The notes under the pieces: model-generated | Told to the model about the DNA's origin: nothing | Database searches by the model: none | Seen by the model: the letters and a program-made list of their open reading frames with translations, nothing else | Shown: positions 1 to 13,600 of the stretch, piece after piece | How the letters are laid out: each line of letters begins with the position of its first letter | Position numbering within the stretch: position 1 is the first letter of the stretch | Made by a program: the position numbers and the translations under genes | Source: Takakia lepidozioides | Lineage: Eukaryota; Streptophyta; Takakiopsida; Takakiales; Takakiaceae | Reading direction: 5' to 3' | Length of the DNA: 60,000 nucleotides | Assembly: GCA_030704615.1 (NCBI GenBank) | Contig: CM060734.1 | Span: 26,166,001 to 26,226,000 of the forward strand

Positions 1-640
1 AGGGTGCATATACCCGAGGTACCTATAACTGTGGGAATAGGCATTTACAGTATGCCGACTTATGCTGCATATTCCAAACAAACCGACAATGAAAACAGAC
101 TCCATGACTGCAATGTTGTGCAGTCTGCCAACTTAAGCTGCATATTGCAAATAAGCCGACAATGAAAAGAGACCCGTCCAGGTTCCCTTCCCTTCCTCTT
201 TCCTTTGCCTCTCCCTCACCTGCAAATCATTTCTTGCCTTTCAAGGGAGTGTTCTGAGCCGGTTGCTCCTTTTCGTTGAGGACGCGAAGTTTACGTTCGT
301 GGATATCAAGGTCGGAGTGAGGAGCAATCGCAGCTGCATTCTCACTGAGCCTTCTCAACTTGATCTCTTGAAGGGGGTGTCAGAAGCAGGACAGTCCAAC
401 TACCAGCCACAGTCAAGGAGGTGGTCTGGGCCCAATCAGCCAATATCCCAGCTGTGAACATTGTCACGCTGGGTTCAGCCAATTGTCAATGAAGTCTAGG
501 TCTTTGTCCAAGTATTTGCCAGGCAAAAGAACATGTTTCATATACCTACAAGCTAGAGAAGGTCACATAAGCACAACTGAGGGAGATCCAGTAGGGGCAT
601 GAAAATGGCAACACTGCGTACATGCGTCCCCTAAGCACGA
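1..640. repeat. Intergenic DNA with a short tandem duplication
   Basis: No gene is recognised. Around 58-110 and 130-175 the sequence repeats itself imperfectly: a 'ctgcatatt..caaa' block followed by 'ccgacaatgaaaa', spaced about 70 bases. The rest is pyrimidine-rich (180-230) or unremarkable. Confidence 0.4.
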
Positions 641-1190
641 ACACAAGAACGACCCCTACAAGTGGTGTGTGTTACCGTATACCACTTTCGGTGGCATGTG
701 CATTTGGGAAAATGACACACTGCAGAGATGTCCTTGCACAGTATACACACAAGGAAATCCCTCTTTGAATGGCACTTTCGTGCAAGGGAAAAAAAAAAAA
801 AAAAAAAAAAATTGCGTGTGTGGGATGGGCAGATTGCAAAGAAGTCGTGCACAAAAGAATATCCCCTGAAAGTGGTGTGCGTTGACGTGGCATTTACGTG
901 GGAAAAAAAAAAAAAAAATGTGGGATGAGCAGACTGCTGAGAAGTCGTGCACAGAAGAGTGAATCCCCTGACAGTGACAGTGACGCACACCAATTTCAGT
1001 GGCAAGTGCCTGTGGTGTATGGACACACGTCAAAGCATATTCTCCCACATTATGCACACTCGAAAATCCACTAAAAGTGGTGTGCGTCACCGCACACCAC
1101 TCAAACGCAGACCACTTTTGAGTGGTATGTGCAGTTGTGGCAGGTGTAGTTGTGGTAGTGGAAAATGGTGTGAGTCAACTCCCACCATTT
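640..1190. repeat. Imperfect minisatellite with poly-A tracts
   Basis: Two to three degenerate units share blocks such as 'gaagtcgtgcacaga', 'gtgggatg.gcaga' and 'agtggtgtgcgt'. They carry A-runs at about 789-810 and 902-918. The clearest pair is about 820-900 and 925-1000. The many short overlapping reading frames on both strands here come from the repeat and are not genes. Confidence 0.5.
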
Positions 1191-1573
1191 CCAAGTAACA
1201 ACTTAGGCAAACATAGACCAAATAATGTAAGATATACCTGTATTTTGGAAGAAGAACTTGGGAGTAACAATCCTGAAGATGTCAATCCTGCTACACCTGC
1301 GGGCGTCCATTTCCCCTGAAGTGTTGTGCCACAAAAACCGAGTCCTTAGCTTCTTGCCAGGCATTTCAGACTTCGAAGGTGGGATGGATGATAAAGGTGA
1401 AGTCTGCAATGACTGTAAAGGGCAATTCATTCCGCGGAAATAAGAACATCCCACGGAAATACGTCCTGTATGTTCGAAATTAACATATGACGTGGCGTGA
1501 GCTTTGCTGGGCTCACAGGCTCATGCTTGCAGGTTCATGATCTAGCATTTCCCCACTCCAATGGGCGCGCTTT

Positions 1574-2278
1574 GTGGCCCACTTCTCCCCCTCGGATGTC
1601 ACCATCCTCATTCTCACACAACAAAGGTCACCTAATCACCCACACCCCCTCCTCCAACTTCCCCCGAATGTAACACCATTAGCAGCCATTGAACCAAACC
1701 AGCTCCGTTATATGTACAACCCACCATTTCCTAAATACCTCCGCCACAAGGAACCTACCCTAACCCTAATACTGCTTGTCCAAAATACCCCCCTTATCTC
1801 CATATCCCCAGACCTTCCCACTCACCTTAATCACCTACTCTCCGGCACCTTTGGTATGACAGTCACCACTTACCCGCCGCACCTTTACCCCCCACCCCCT
1901 CCCCCCCCCCTCCCCCCCCCTCCCCCCCCCTCTAGATCATCTGCCAGACCAAAACTGAACAAAGCCTGGATTAAGGCACTCCCGCGCCCAATCACCCCAC
2001 ATGACGTTACTCCCTACGGTGCCCCAACGCTCTACCATGGGAATACTTCCCCCAAATATCCCCCAATCCACTCACACTATACGGACGGCTCCCTCTCCGG
2101 CTTCCGTGCTGGATATGGCGTCTACCAAACCACCCCAACACTCTGGATGATACTAAATAGCATGTGCATCATCCGTCTTTTGACCCCTAATACGGATATT
2201 GCCTTTTGCCAATACCAGTCTACGGAGGGTGTTGAACTAAGTATTGCAAGTGTTAATACTAAGGGTTTAGGTTCTTAA
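1574..2278 (+). pseudogene. LINE fragment with RNase H start
   Basis: A proline-rich open frame of 234 codons. Near codon 170 (about 2075-2125) it contains YTDGSLSGFRAGYGVY, which matches the first strand of a retroelement RNase H domain with its catalytic Asp (TDGS). The frame is interrupted by a C-homopolymer tract at about 1888-1930, and the rest of the RNase H domain (E, D and H residues) is not present downstream. I read it as a scrap of a non-LTR retrotransposon ORF2. The complementary C-terminal RNase H motif lies in another scrap at 20805-21173. The proline-rich part may be just C-rich DNA. Confidence 0.5.
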
Positions 2279-2289
2279 CTTCTAGTATT

Positions 2290-3590
2290 ACAAAAATAGA
2301 TACCAGCCGGGTCGGTTCTTTAATACCCTAGTTAATACTTGGGTTGATACCCGGCATGACCCTATATACCAGTCCAACACTATTCCCGACAACCTTATAC
2401 TGGATGAACGTACGGACTCATGAACTCTCTCTGCCGTGACCGTGTTGACAGTTTCGCCCATATGGGAAGTGGGTAGTTTCCCTCGTCCATCCATTGTGGC
2501 GTCCAATAAGACTTCCATAAAGGGGCTTTGGTATTGCCTATCATCCACAATATCGCTGACAACTTCCATAAAAATTTTCAAAAATAAAATAAAATAAAAG
2601 AGAAACACCTGGGTGCGACAACTCACAAATGGTGACAAATGGCGAGGACTGCGCTTACCCAACGAGTTTAAGGCAAGCCTGAGAGGTGGTGGGGCCTGCT
2701 GGCCGGGGCTCCGGCAGACTACCAGTCATATATATCTCTCATAGGGAAGGTGGAACACCCAATCATATATATCTCCTATAGGGAAGGTGGGGAGTGTTCC
2801 ATACCCCCTGTTCCCTCCTCATGCTCCCCACCTTTAGGACCATGTTCCCAAACATTCTCCAATTTTGCTCCCCTGTTCCCGCTCCTTGATCCTTGTTCCC
2901 CATTAGGACAGGGGAGCGAACGGGGACTGGGAACACGGGAGCAAGCCGCATCCCATAAGGGAAGGAGGGGACCGGGGACCAGGAACAGAGGAGCGAGGCG
3001 TTTTCCACAGGGCGAGGAGGGGAGCAGGGACTGGGAACAGGGGAGCCAGACATTTTCCACGGCGCGAGGAGAGGACCAGGGAGTGAGCCATTTTCCACGG
3101 CGCGAGGCGGGGACCGGGGACTAGGAACAGGGGAGCGGAGCGAGGATCTTGGACTTAGAATTATTTTGGAGATAAAAAGAAATACAGTAGTAGTCACTCA
3201 TGCATCCAATTACTCAATGTGCATTGATTACAGCATTTTAAACCTCAGACTTGCCACTGGCCTGCATGCCACCGCACTACCATCCGCTTCTTGTCAAACA
3301 TTTGAACTTTTAATGCTTTATCCTGGAATACAGGCTAGCAGGTGAGAGGGGCAGATGAGAGGGGAGCAAGGGGGAGTGGGGATTTCACAGCGCGCCCCGC
3401 CGGAACGTCGCCGGTACGGCCATCCCCCACGACCGTCCTGGCAAGGCTCCCACGCTTGCATTCAACTCGTTGGGTAAGCGTAGTCTAAGCGTAGTGAGAG
3501 GAAAAAATGACCTCTTCCAAAGTAACCTTGCCGTGAAGGCTTTTGCATGGGACACCGCTAAAGGGAAGGGGAGAAGACCATACCACAGCC
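2290..3590. repeat. Intergenic DNA with G/A-rich minisatellite
   Basis: From about 2730 to 3135 the sequence is a degenerate tandem repeat of roughly 50 bases built on 'ggaacaggggagc', 'ttttccac' and 'gcgagg'. Two 'atatatatctc.tatagggaaggtgg' blocks at about 2728 and 2765 introduce it. Blocks reading 'gttccc.gctcc' in the opposite sense before about 2900 give it partial inverted symmetry. No gene is recognised. Confidence 0.5.
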
Positions 3591-3593
3591 ATC

Positions 3594-3668
3594 AAGGTAG
3601 TAGGATTTGTCCCCAGAATCATCTGGGTGGCACTGAGTGCACTATCCAACTGAGCTACCAACTGTTGG
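3594..3668 (-). mobile_element. tRNA-derived SINE head (degenerate)
   Basis: On the minus strand the sequence GTAGCTCAGTTGGATAG matches the tRNA D-arm and A box. About 40 bases on, GGGGACAAATCC resembles a degenerate B box. The acceptor stem does not close and no clear anticodon arm is seen, so it is read as a tRNA-related SINE promoter and not a functional tRNA gene. Confidence 0.45.
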
Positions 3669-4610
3669 TACATAATTCACTTTACAGAAAAATTATTGAC
3701 CTTCACTAGAAAGTATGATAAATATAGGGAAACTTTATAACCATAGTATCTTTTTCTTTTTTTGAAAAGGTAAACACCCAAGCTCACAAATCAGGCCCCT
3801 AATTTTCAGGAGAGGAGGAAAAACCCTCCTTCAGAGTACCCTCGCCTTGAGGCACCAACACAAGGCTCAGGGAACACTGCACAAAGGAAGGGGAAGAAGA
3901 TTACAGCGCACGTAACAACCTGCTCTAGATTTTCCTTTGTATTTTTTAGGGCAATTTGAAGAAGAACTTTCCCACCAGTGGGCGGGAGATTCAGTGCATG
4001 GAACCAGTGGTCCCATTGGGGGCGGGAGCATGGAACGGGTGGTTCCAATTCTGGAACCCCGGTTGCCATAGGAAGATTTGTGGAACACAATCTTGTCCCT
4101 GGGATGAGATACCATCTAGGGTTGATGTGGAGCCAGCTAGTCAGAGGGTGGAACCACATGAGCCGATTTTATGCAGCAGAAAGTTCCTGCCCATGGACTC
4201 CCCGCCGTTTGCAGGTATGCCCTGGGGCAACGGGCGGAAAGTCGTCGGGCAGGAACTTTCCACTATACACAACTATCTGGGCTGAACCCAGCCCTGATAC
4301 CTGGTGACAATGCTTTAATTAGTGAAAAAATACTACTTAATTATCCATTCCTTGCTTCAAGAATCGAAAACCCAAAACCCAATCTCTTTATCCATTATTT
4401 GTTTGTCATGTTCTCCAAGGAAAAAAATTAAGAATTAAAAAGGGAAAAAGGTTGGCCAGTAAATTGAAGTTTAAAACAATATTTTATGGGGTGAAAACCA
4501 AATCTGTGTGGAAAATTAACTGAATTCAAATCGAAAAAGTCAAACATGGTACAATGAAAAAGCTGTGGCATGTTGTCGCCTCCGAGCTGCTGTGTGAAGG
4601 CCCGTGTACC
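3669..4610. other. 3' flank of the AGPase gene
   Basis: No gene is recognised. It contains short inverted blocks around 'cagtgg.cccat/atgggcaggaac' (about 3970-4260) and AT-rich stretches (4310-4550) that would include the 3' UTR and polyadenylation region of the minus-strand gene ending at 4611. Confidence 0.35.
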
Positions 4611-7600
4611 TTAAATGATGGTTCCATCCGGGATGACAGCATCCTTGATTATTGTTACAATGCCACTCTTGATGAAATATCCATCTGTTTCCCTTGCTAT
4701 TTCCTGGACGTCATCTTTGTTTACAATCTGAACAAACACCCATCACAATCCAGGAGACTTCTGCTCAGTACACGTACTTCCATTGACTTGCAACATCAGG
4801 CATGACCAGTTGCAGGAGTTCGACGCCACTATCTGGTCAAGCCAAAACAACGGTGGCTCCCACAGCCAAGATTCTCCATTTCCCCACCAAAAATTACTCC
4901 GTTTGATACTTGCTTTCAAGTACACCCATCAGATATTTCCAGTTAATACTTTGCCTCTTCGGCGTGAAGGTAATGGGCTTCCAATGGACACGAGAGTTGC
5001 TCTCTTGCAGCCTCTCATTTTTGCTAAGAACAGACCGTCCTTCACTTTCTAATGATTTGGGATTTGAGGATTCTAGACAGCGTGAGACATGCATGCGAAA
5101 AGCCTATACCTTTACATTTTTGCCAATCCGTGCATTCTTATCAACAATAGCTCTCTTCACCACTGAATTTTTCCCAATGCCAATGGGTATGCCACCTGAG
5201 GACAACAACTCGCTCCGTTGCTCATCCGTCTGGCACCCACCAACGTGAAGACAAATTAATGAGTAGCAATTACATGCAGATATAGCAAATCAGTTACAAT
5301 CTTCAATCACTACAAGAAAGCATCCCATTGTGTTTATCACACCCTCACACAAAAGCAAATGAGAACGAATGATTGTGTAATCGTGGAAAGAAAAGGTTGC
5401 AATCAGGTTACACAAACTCTCAAAAGTCCATTGAACAGTAAATGTCTCTATAATGTCAAGCAAGTACTTGCCAAAGTTGGAGTGCCAAGGTCCATCAACA
5501 TCCATCTGGGGTGTGATCACCTTGTAACAAGAAGACTAGAACCTTACACAGGGGAAACGGACAGACCAGTAGCTTTCTAGGGGGGAAATCAGAGGAAAGG
5601 AGGCCTTAAGCCACAGTTCCCAGGGATTTTCCCATATACCAAGAGGATTATGAGTACGAAGTTGACCATGGAAGATAACTACAAAGTTGGTCACCTAAAC
5701 AATTAATATATCAATGTGAGAGCCTAGTAAACTAACTCACACTTTTGAGACGTTACCAGAGATAGATAGTCACATCAAAGGTAAGGAAGAGCTTTCAAAT
5801 ATTGAAAACATAGGCACCAGGGCAAAATATCAAGGGAAAACACATGGAAGAACAAACAACTCATCGCAGGCATACTGAGTTTCAGAAAGGACAGAAGAGA
5901 GCGAGTAAGAGACAACCTAACTAACATAAGTGGAATGAAAACAGCTCCCCACAAAGATTATGCAAACAATATCCCATTCTTTCTGTGTGATATACTCTCA
6001 AAATAGCAGTTGTGCCAACACGAACCTCATAGTAATCAGCACCCATGAGAAGTGCATCTTGAATAACTGCACCTTCACCCACCCATGAGCGCAGTCCTAC
6101 CACCGAGTGAAAGATCTTGCAATTCTGCACAGGAAGATATATTTCAACTTCAAGCATATTTTGAGGTACACTGCGGGGTTCTAATTTTGAGATCAATATC
6201 TCATTTCACAAGTTAGGGGAGAAATAAAAGGGGAAACTGTAAATTTAACCACATTCACAAAATGCCTCCTCATCTTAGTCTTTAGGCGAATATCGCCTCT
6301 TGTGTAATAAGGATACAAACCAATAGTTGGCATACTCTGCTTCTGTAACTTACACATACATTTGAAGTTCATTTAATGCTGCATACTGCTCACCATTGCA
6401 CCAAAACCAAATGACTACTTCACAAGAACCTGCATTCAACTTCTGTACGACCTAGGTCAAAGATAGATCAAAATAAACCTACCTTGATGACACACCCTTC
6501 ACCGATAACACTGTCAGTAACGTCAGCATCCAAAATCTTGGACGGGGGCAGGAAGCGAGCCTGTGTGTAGATTGGGGCAGACCTGTCATAGAAACTGTTC
6601 CCCCGACATCCATACATCATAGGACTTCATTAGCAGAGTGAAATCGTTCCAAAATGAAAAGCCATAGGTATAAAGCCCAGTAAACTGGTGAGTATAAAGC
6701 CTAGTAAAACTCCCCACTGACTTTGTCAGATCCTGAGAGAGGGTGCAGACATACTGATTTCGTGTCGACAAGGGAAGACTCAGCTAACACATAGTTCTAG
6801 CATTTAGTCATAGGAAACACCAGACCAACACACAGACAGGAAGAAGAAGAGAGGTAGAATGTATTCATAAGACATTGTTTGCCGTAGCAGAGAGGGGGAG
6901 AGACAACTAACATAGTAAAAATATAGTGAAATGAGAATCAATGCATCCTTTCTGACATCCTTCCTCCCTCCTGCTATAAGCCACATACATTGCGTACCTG
7001 AAGTCAGGAACAGGCTTCTTAGTGATGCCCAGGTTGGCATTGTAGAAGGCCTCAATGGTGCCTATGTCCTCCCAGTAGCCATCATACAGATATGCTTGTA
7101 CCTGCATCCATTCTACACTAATGATCAGACATATGAAGCAACTCAACAAGCACGGCATTGTTAGCCTCTATCCTTCCCTTACCCCCTTCCCGCTCAAACT
7201 AATGATGAGGTTGTCTTCATCTAGAAAGCCCTCCACACAAGCATCAATCTGCTGTGTGAGCTGCCCAGCGATTAGACCCCAACAGGATCAGGGCTTCAGG
7301 CTCAGCCTCGAGATTTTCAAAGTTGGCAAACAGAGGTGCAGGAATAATGTACTTGATGTTCCTGAAGAGGACTCAATGGTGAGAATACGTTGGACAATGC
7401 ATCAGAAAATGGATACTGCCTACGGACAGAGAGAATGTACTCATGAAATTCCCTGCGAATGTTGGCTTGCCATAGCCTTACGGCCATTGACCCTGTGAGA
7501 AACTAACCCTGCCGGAGGGAGGGAGAGAGGGAGAGAGAGAGAATGAGAATTTATAGCATCACAGAGGGCCACAAGGGCCATAGGACAAGGAAGAACAAAC

Positions 7601-10600
7601 AAAGAAACACTTCAGAATACAGCAAGTGTGGCTCAAAGATGAATGGCCTCAACAGGTAGGCCGCCAGAGTGAGAGAATGTACTCATAAGACGTTGTTTGC
7701 CGTAGCCTTGTGGCCATTGACCCCACGCCCAGTTTGAGCGGAACACAAAGGGACAGAACCTACCTTTGTCAGGGGCTGATGCCAGTAGTAAGACGTACCT
7801 TGGAATAAACAATTGATCCGGGTTTTCCAGATATCCTCTAGAAATCCCTTTACACAAGAATCAACCTGCTGTGTGTGGTTTGCCCAATAACTAGGTCCCA
7901 AAAGTGCCTGGGCTGCCAGAGTGAGAGAATGTACTCATAAGACGTTGTTTGCCGTAGCCTAGTGGCCTTGACCCCGCGCTCAGTTTGAACGGAACACACA
8001 GGGACAGAACCTACCTCTGTCAGGGGCTGACGTCGGTAGTAGGACTTACCTCGGTAAAGAACATTGATCCGGGTTTTCCAGATATCCTCTAGAAATCCCT
8101 TCACACAAGCATCAATCTGCTGTGTGTGGTTTGCCCAGTAACTAGGCCCCAGAAGGGCCTGGGCTTTTGGCTCAGCCTCGAGACTTTCAAAGTTGGTAAA
8201 CATAGGTACAGGCACAATTCCCTTGATAGATTTGAGGAGAGCGTCTCTCTGGTGAGAGTACCCTGGACAGTGTATCAGGAAATGAATATTGTCTTCGGGT
8301 TGCCCACACAACGGGCAATTGCACTCTCCCTTTCCTCTCTTTTGTTTACTGTTCAAAGGTAGGCTTCCTGCACTGAGTTTAAATTTCAGTCTGGTGCGAT
8401 AGTGGGTAGACCCTTGAGGTCATCCATGATATCCTCCCCCATGTCACAGACTGAAACAGGTTCAGGGAAGTCTTCTGCCTAACTTCATTTTCATCGGACA
8501 ATTTTCTGGTAACAGACATGGCTTTAGACACTACAGTCTCTAAGTCAGATTTATCCAGCAAGGTCAAGACTTGCGGGTCCAGATTCAGATCCTTCACAAT
8601 CTCTCTACTCTCTTCTGCCAGGACTTAGCCTATTTGACAGGGCAGTCTTGTTCCCAAGATATAGAGTCGTTTAACTTAGGATATCTGGTGTTGGACATGT
8701 GTTGCAACTGACCCCACCATCTGACCTTCAATTCATCTCGTCGGGAGCTTAAGGAAGGGATGCCAAACTCACCCGGAACAGCCACATTGGCTGTTTTGGA
8801 GCATGCTGACATGCACTCCTTAAGCACCCCCACTTGAATGGATTCTAGAGACTTAGCCTGGTTGGATTTATCAACCCATATAGCAGATCCGTACTCCAAG
8901 GCAGGTCTAATAACGCGGCAAAGCAAGGTTTTCTCGACCTCTTAATCCCTCTGCAGTGGAAAAATTTAGTGAGACTCAGCGCTTTGCCCTTGCCAGTTTG
9001 AACAACTTTCTGGATATGTGCATCCCAGTTACAGTTGGAGGAAAACTCAACGCCCAGGTATGTGTAGGAAGAGAGGACTGGAATCTCTTGGCTACCCCAC
9101 TGCCACTTAAGATCACCTCCTCCCTCTCCTCTGTCGTTGAATGCCACCACTGCACATTTACTGACATTAGCCTCTAGCCCCCAAAGATCAAAGTATCTCT
9201 TCGCGCAATCAATCAATTCCTGGAGGTTGGAAGGAGTCTCCCCTATGCCTGCGAAGTCATCCGCAAACATAAGGGCTGGGATGGTGGCATCACCCACCCT
9301 TAACCCAAATCCCTCACGTTCCACATCCTCGAGGAGTTGATTGATGAAAACATTGAAGAGCAGAGGGGAGAGGGTACATCCTTGAGCTACACCTTGGTCT
9401 ATGTCAAAGAAGTTAGACTTCTGTCCATTAACAGTGACACAGCTTTTGGTGTGAGCATACAAATTATGGACAACTCTCCACATTTTTCCCTTGATTGCTT
9501 CGGTGTCCATTAGGAGGTCTTCCGAACCTAGTCGTGTACAGCAGATTTTAGAAAATGAAGATGAGGGAGGAGGCAGCAGCTATTAGAGCCCGTCAGGCTC
9601 GTAGATTTGTCTTGGATTCTGCTGAGGAAAGTGGGGGAGAAGAGGCAGAAGATTTCCAGGAGGTGAGGTGGACAGTCCCCCAAGGAGAGGACGGTATTTT
9701 TGAGAGGCATAGTGGAACTGATGCATCTCAGAGCTCAGAGGATGGGGGGGATGAGGGGGATGAGGAGGAAGGTGGGGCAAGTTCAGTCTTCCAGATAAGG
9801 TTAAAGAGGAGAACTAGGGCCTCTATCACGGGATCGCCACCGTGCTTGATAAGCTCGTTGACTATGCCATCAGGACCACCTGCTTTATATCCATTTAGAT
9901 GTTCAATTGCTTCCACAATCTCAGAAGAACTAATGGGAGCGTTGTAGGCCTTTGAAATATACTCCAGTTCATCAGGGCTGTTTTGAATCATAGGAACAGT
10001 TTTACCAACTGTCCTTCCATTCGTCAGAGGACCCCTCACTGTTAGACCTAGAAGTTCTGCCAAGGATACTGTAGTGGGTTTCAAAGGTTTTGACAATGTC
10101 AACCGATGAAGTTACCACTGCACCCTTAGTAGTCTTCAGCGCTTGTACTTGCTGACAGCTTTTCGGCTTGTACAAACATTGAAGGGCCAACCAGAATCTC
10201 TTGCCATTACCACTATGGTGGTTTGAGTTTATTTAACTGTATAACTTGTCCCAGTATGATTTCTTCTGAGCCCTTACAAGCTGATTGATATCTTTACGGA
10301 TCTGGTAGTACCTCGCCCACAAATCTTTGTTGGTTTTCAAATTGCAGCACTCTTTTTAACGTACTCGTCTCTCAGCTATCTTGGGTTTAATCTCATTGGT
10401 CCACCAATTAACAGCTCTACCGCAGACAATTAGTTTCCTCCCAATGAGTGCCAGAGTGAGAGACAGACCTTCATTCCAATCTTTGTGGCTCCAGGGATGA
10501 CTTCACTTCCGAAGTCGTTTGCTTCAGGAAAATCATTACGCAGTAAGCTGATCATAGCCTCCTTGCTCACCACATAGATACCCATGCTTGCAATATATGG

Positions 10601-13600
10601 CATCTCCTTGGCCCTGTCTGCATCCAATCCCAACACCGTCGTGTCCACCTGCTCCATTGATAACAGAAAAGCACATGGCTGTTGTCAAGATGCATCTAAC
10701 AGAACTCTAAACCACGACCGTCATTGCCTAGGGACAAATGTATAGTGTGGGCTGACAAGGTAAGGTCTTTAATGATGCTCAATTGTATGAGGCAATCGGG
10801 TTGTAATAGTAATGAGCCTTAGTGGCTCTCATGATGTTTTATTTCTTCAACATGCCCTCCTCCATCAAGCCTGACAAGTGTTACCCAGCCCAAAGGAATA
10901 GCTCATCTTTGGCATATTGGCAGCATGTAGACAATTTCTTCACTTACCAAAACCCGTCTACCAACTGCAAAGAATGCAACACTCTTCAATTCACCTTAGC
11001 ACTGAAAGTTGTGGCTAATGTGGCCCAATTCACAGCCTGGACCTTGCCAACATGAACAGGGAAACCCAGGATGAGAGACAATATCTCATCATTTTCCATG
11101 CAATATATAAGCTGTGCTTGGCACATGCACAAATTGGTGCAATGCTGATATCTTGGTCAGACATTGCCTCAATCCACCAGTTTCTCTACCTCCCTCTCTT
11201 GAAGTCCCTTTGTTAATTTGTCTCAGGCTCTCTGAAGTTTGGTGAACTGGGTCACCAAACTTATTGGTCAGCACTTGTGAAGTGCAGATAGATGACTGCC
11301 TCATCCTTACCATTTTCCGCAGCATGCTCTTTTGTTGGAAAACCAACCTACACAGAGTATTCCACACAGTATACACATGACATCAAATTAAACCGTAACT
11401 TTAATCGTTAGAGGTGATGAGGGTAGATTGAAGCCTTTTCCCCCTCCCCAGGTATAAGATTGTAATGCACCTTCATAGCTCTGAGGGCATTCCCTTGTGG
11501 TTTCTCTGCAAACTCCACAATGCGCCCCTTGTCATTGATCTTCATCAATCCAAAGGCAGTGGCTCGTGCTTCATCCATAGGCAATGCTGCCACAGTAATA
11601 TCAGCATTCGTTTCCCGGTGAACCTGGATAAATTTCTGGTAGTCCATACGATACAAATGGTCCCCAGCCAACACCACAAACTCCAAGACTTGTGCCTCCT
11701 CGAACAGCCACAAATACTGCCTCACTGCATCAGCTGTCCCCTGCAATGAAACCAATCATCATCCTATGTAAGTACATAATAACAACTCCATAGTCTAATA
11801 GTGTGGTCAATCACAAATTCTCAGACCATCAACTTCATCATGTGTGAAGTGACAAGCTGCAACCACTCCCCACTGACTTCATCAGCTCCCCACAGTGGGT
11901 GCAGATCTTATATTATACTAGATTCAAATTCCTGGGCATACCATTGTACAAGTCTTCATACTGACTTTCTTGTCAGTAACAAGGTTTTGGCAAGAATGTT
12001 TTGATACCTGAAACCAGTTTGGGTTTTCAGGACTCTGCTGCGCAGCCAACACCTCCACAAAACCCTCATTCTTGTAGCCTCCCATGTTGCTTGCATATGC
12101 ACGTGACAGGTGGCGATTCAATGATGCTGAGTTGAATTGGGTGAGCACATAGATTTTGTTGATGTTACTGTTGATGCAGTTACTAACGGGGATATCAATC
12201 AACCGGTAGTTAGCACCCAATGGTACTGCAGGCTTTGCGCGCTTCTTTGTCAAAGGGTACAACCGAGTCCCAGCTCCACCTCCCAATATGATTCCCAATA
12301 CGCTCTGCCAATAGAACTACAGTTGTCAGCCAATTTGAAATAAGACGGCCATATTTGAGGCTGATCATTTACTAGACAGACCTTCAACCCAAGCACCTTT
12401 GAATTTCTGCAGCAAAGCTACATAAAAAAATTGCCAGATGTAACCTTATGCACATCTGGCTTGGCGTATGGAGTACATTCTGAGCACAGATGGGGCTGGG
12501 ACATGTTGTAAGGAAAAGGAATTCATAGGTTTTTGCACCCAACTTGAGCTTACAGCTTCTTTTCAGCTACGCACGGTCCCTTACACACTATGCCACTGTT
12601 GTTCTCAGGTACATCTCCATTTGAAAATCGGAACAGAAAAAGTGTTCAAATAGCTGAAATGTACCTTTCACTGCTATTTATACTGAAATACGATCTAGTT
12701 TTTGCTAGCAGTTCCATGCTGTGAGGACTGTCACCCTAGCTTTAAGGATGCTTATAAAATGAACATTCAAAATTCCACGAGATAACTCACTTGTTCCTGT
12801 CATGAAGAAGCCTTAAGAAAACTTGTTTTTCTTATCAAGGTAAGTCAGTTTCACAAGTCAGGCCACTACCACCTTCCAAATTATTCCAAGACACGGGTCA
12901 TGAGAAGACGACCCACGGGTGCCCAGACGAACTGGATGGGAGAGCTGCATTCTTGAACATTAATGCATTCATTTGGCTTTTCCGTGATGGTATCTTTGCC
13001 GCCCGCATTATATCTAAGTAGATATCTTTCAAGTGCACCATCAAAATCCCACTTCAAGTAAGTAATGGTGTCTGGTAATGCAGCTAGAACTCCTGGAATC
13101 TTTGAAGTCAACCATCCAATGCTTCAAGAAAAATTGAACACCTACACACTTTTTGAAGGTCTTAAAGACATATCACAGAAGATCTGCTTCGGCTTTCACA
13201 AACAGAATTTCAAGAATAAAGACACCATAACTCCATTCTACGAATCATACTACCAGGATCTCGATTCACTCACTTCTGTCTACATTTCTATCAAACACTA
13301 CCTGCATTCACCACCAAGATGACATCAAACCACGCGTAATTATTCCGATTTAAGGTTCAAGAATCCAAACCAAAAGACAAACCTAGTACGCCAAATCCAG
13401 ACCGGTGGACTTACCCGTCCAGCATCAGGGTCCAAGCAAGCTTCTCCGACGATCTGGGAGTCGGAGACAGCCCTGGGGGAGACAATAGCCCTTGAGTGTC
13501 GGCCCCAACCCCGTTCATTAAACGATGTGCATGCCACCCCCGTTCCCCGGACCGATGAAGCAATCGACCCCAAGTGTTTGCAACCACCTGCGAAAAATGC

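Larger units (their letters stand above)
6850..10190 (-). mobile_element. Decayed non-LTR retrotransposon (LINE) in AGPase intron 4
   Basis: Read on the minus strand, the same sense as the host gene, it shows the start of a reverse transcriptase ([17 protein letters not shown], about 9900-9830), then [13 protein letters not shown] and the catalytic FADD box near 9267-9250. The RT tail follows (8926-8630, ALEYGSAIW) and then a C-terminal zinc motif C-x2-C...H-x4-C with HFLIHC at about 8310-8270. Several frameshifts and stops make it non-functional. The middle of the RT domain (about 100 residues between about 9790 and 9495) is missing and replaced by foreign DNA. The 3' part is present several times: 8350-7922, 7920-7672, about 7500-7200 and 6850. 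The block 'gaatgtactcataagacg' recurs at 7673 and 7925, and diverged at 6855 and 7434. Confidence 0.85.
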
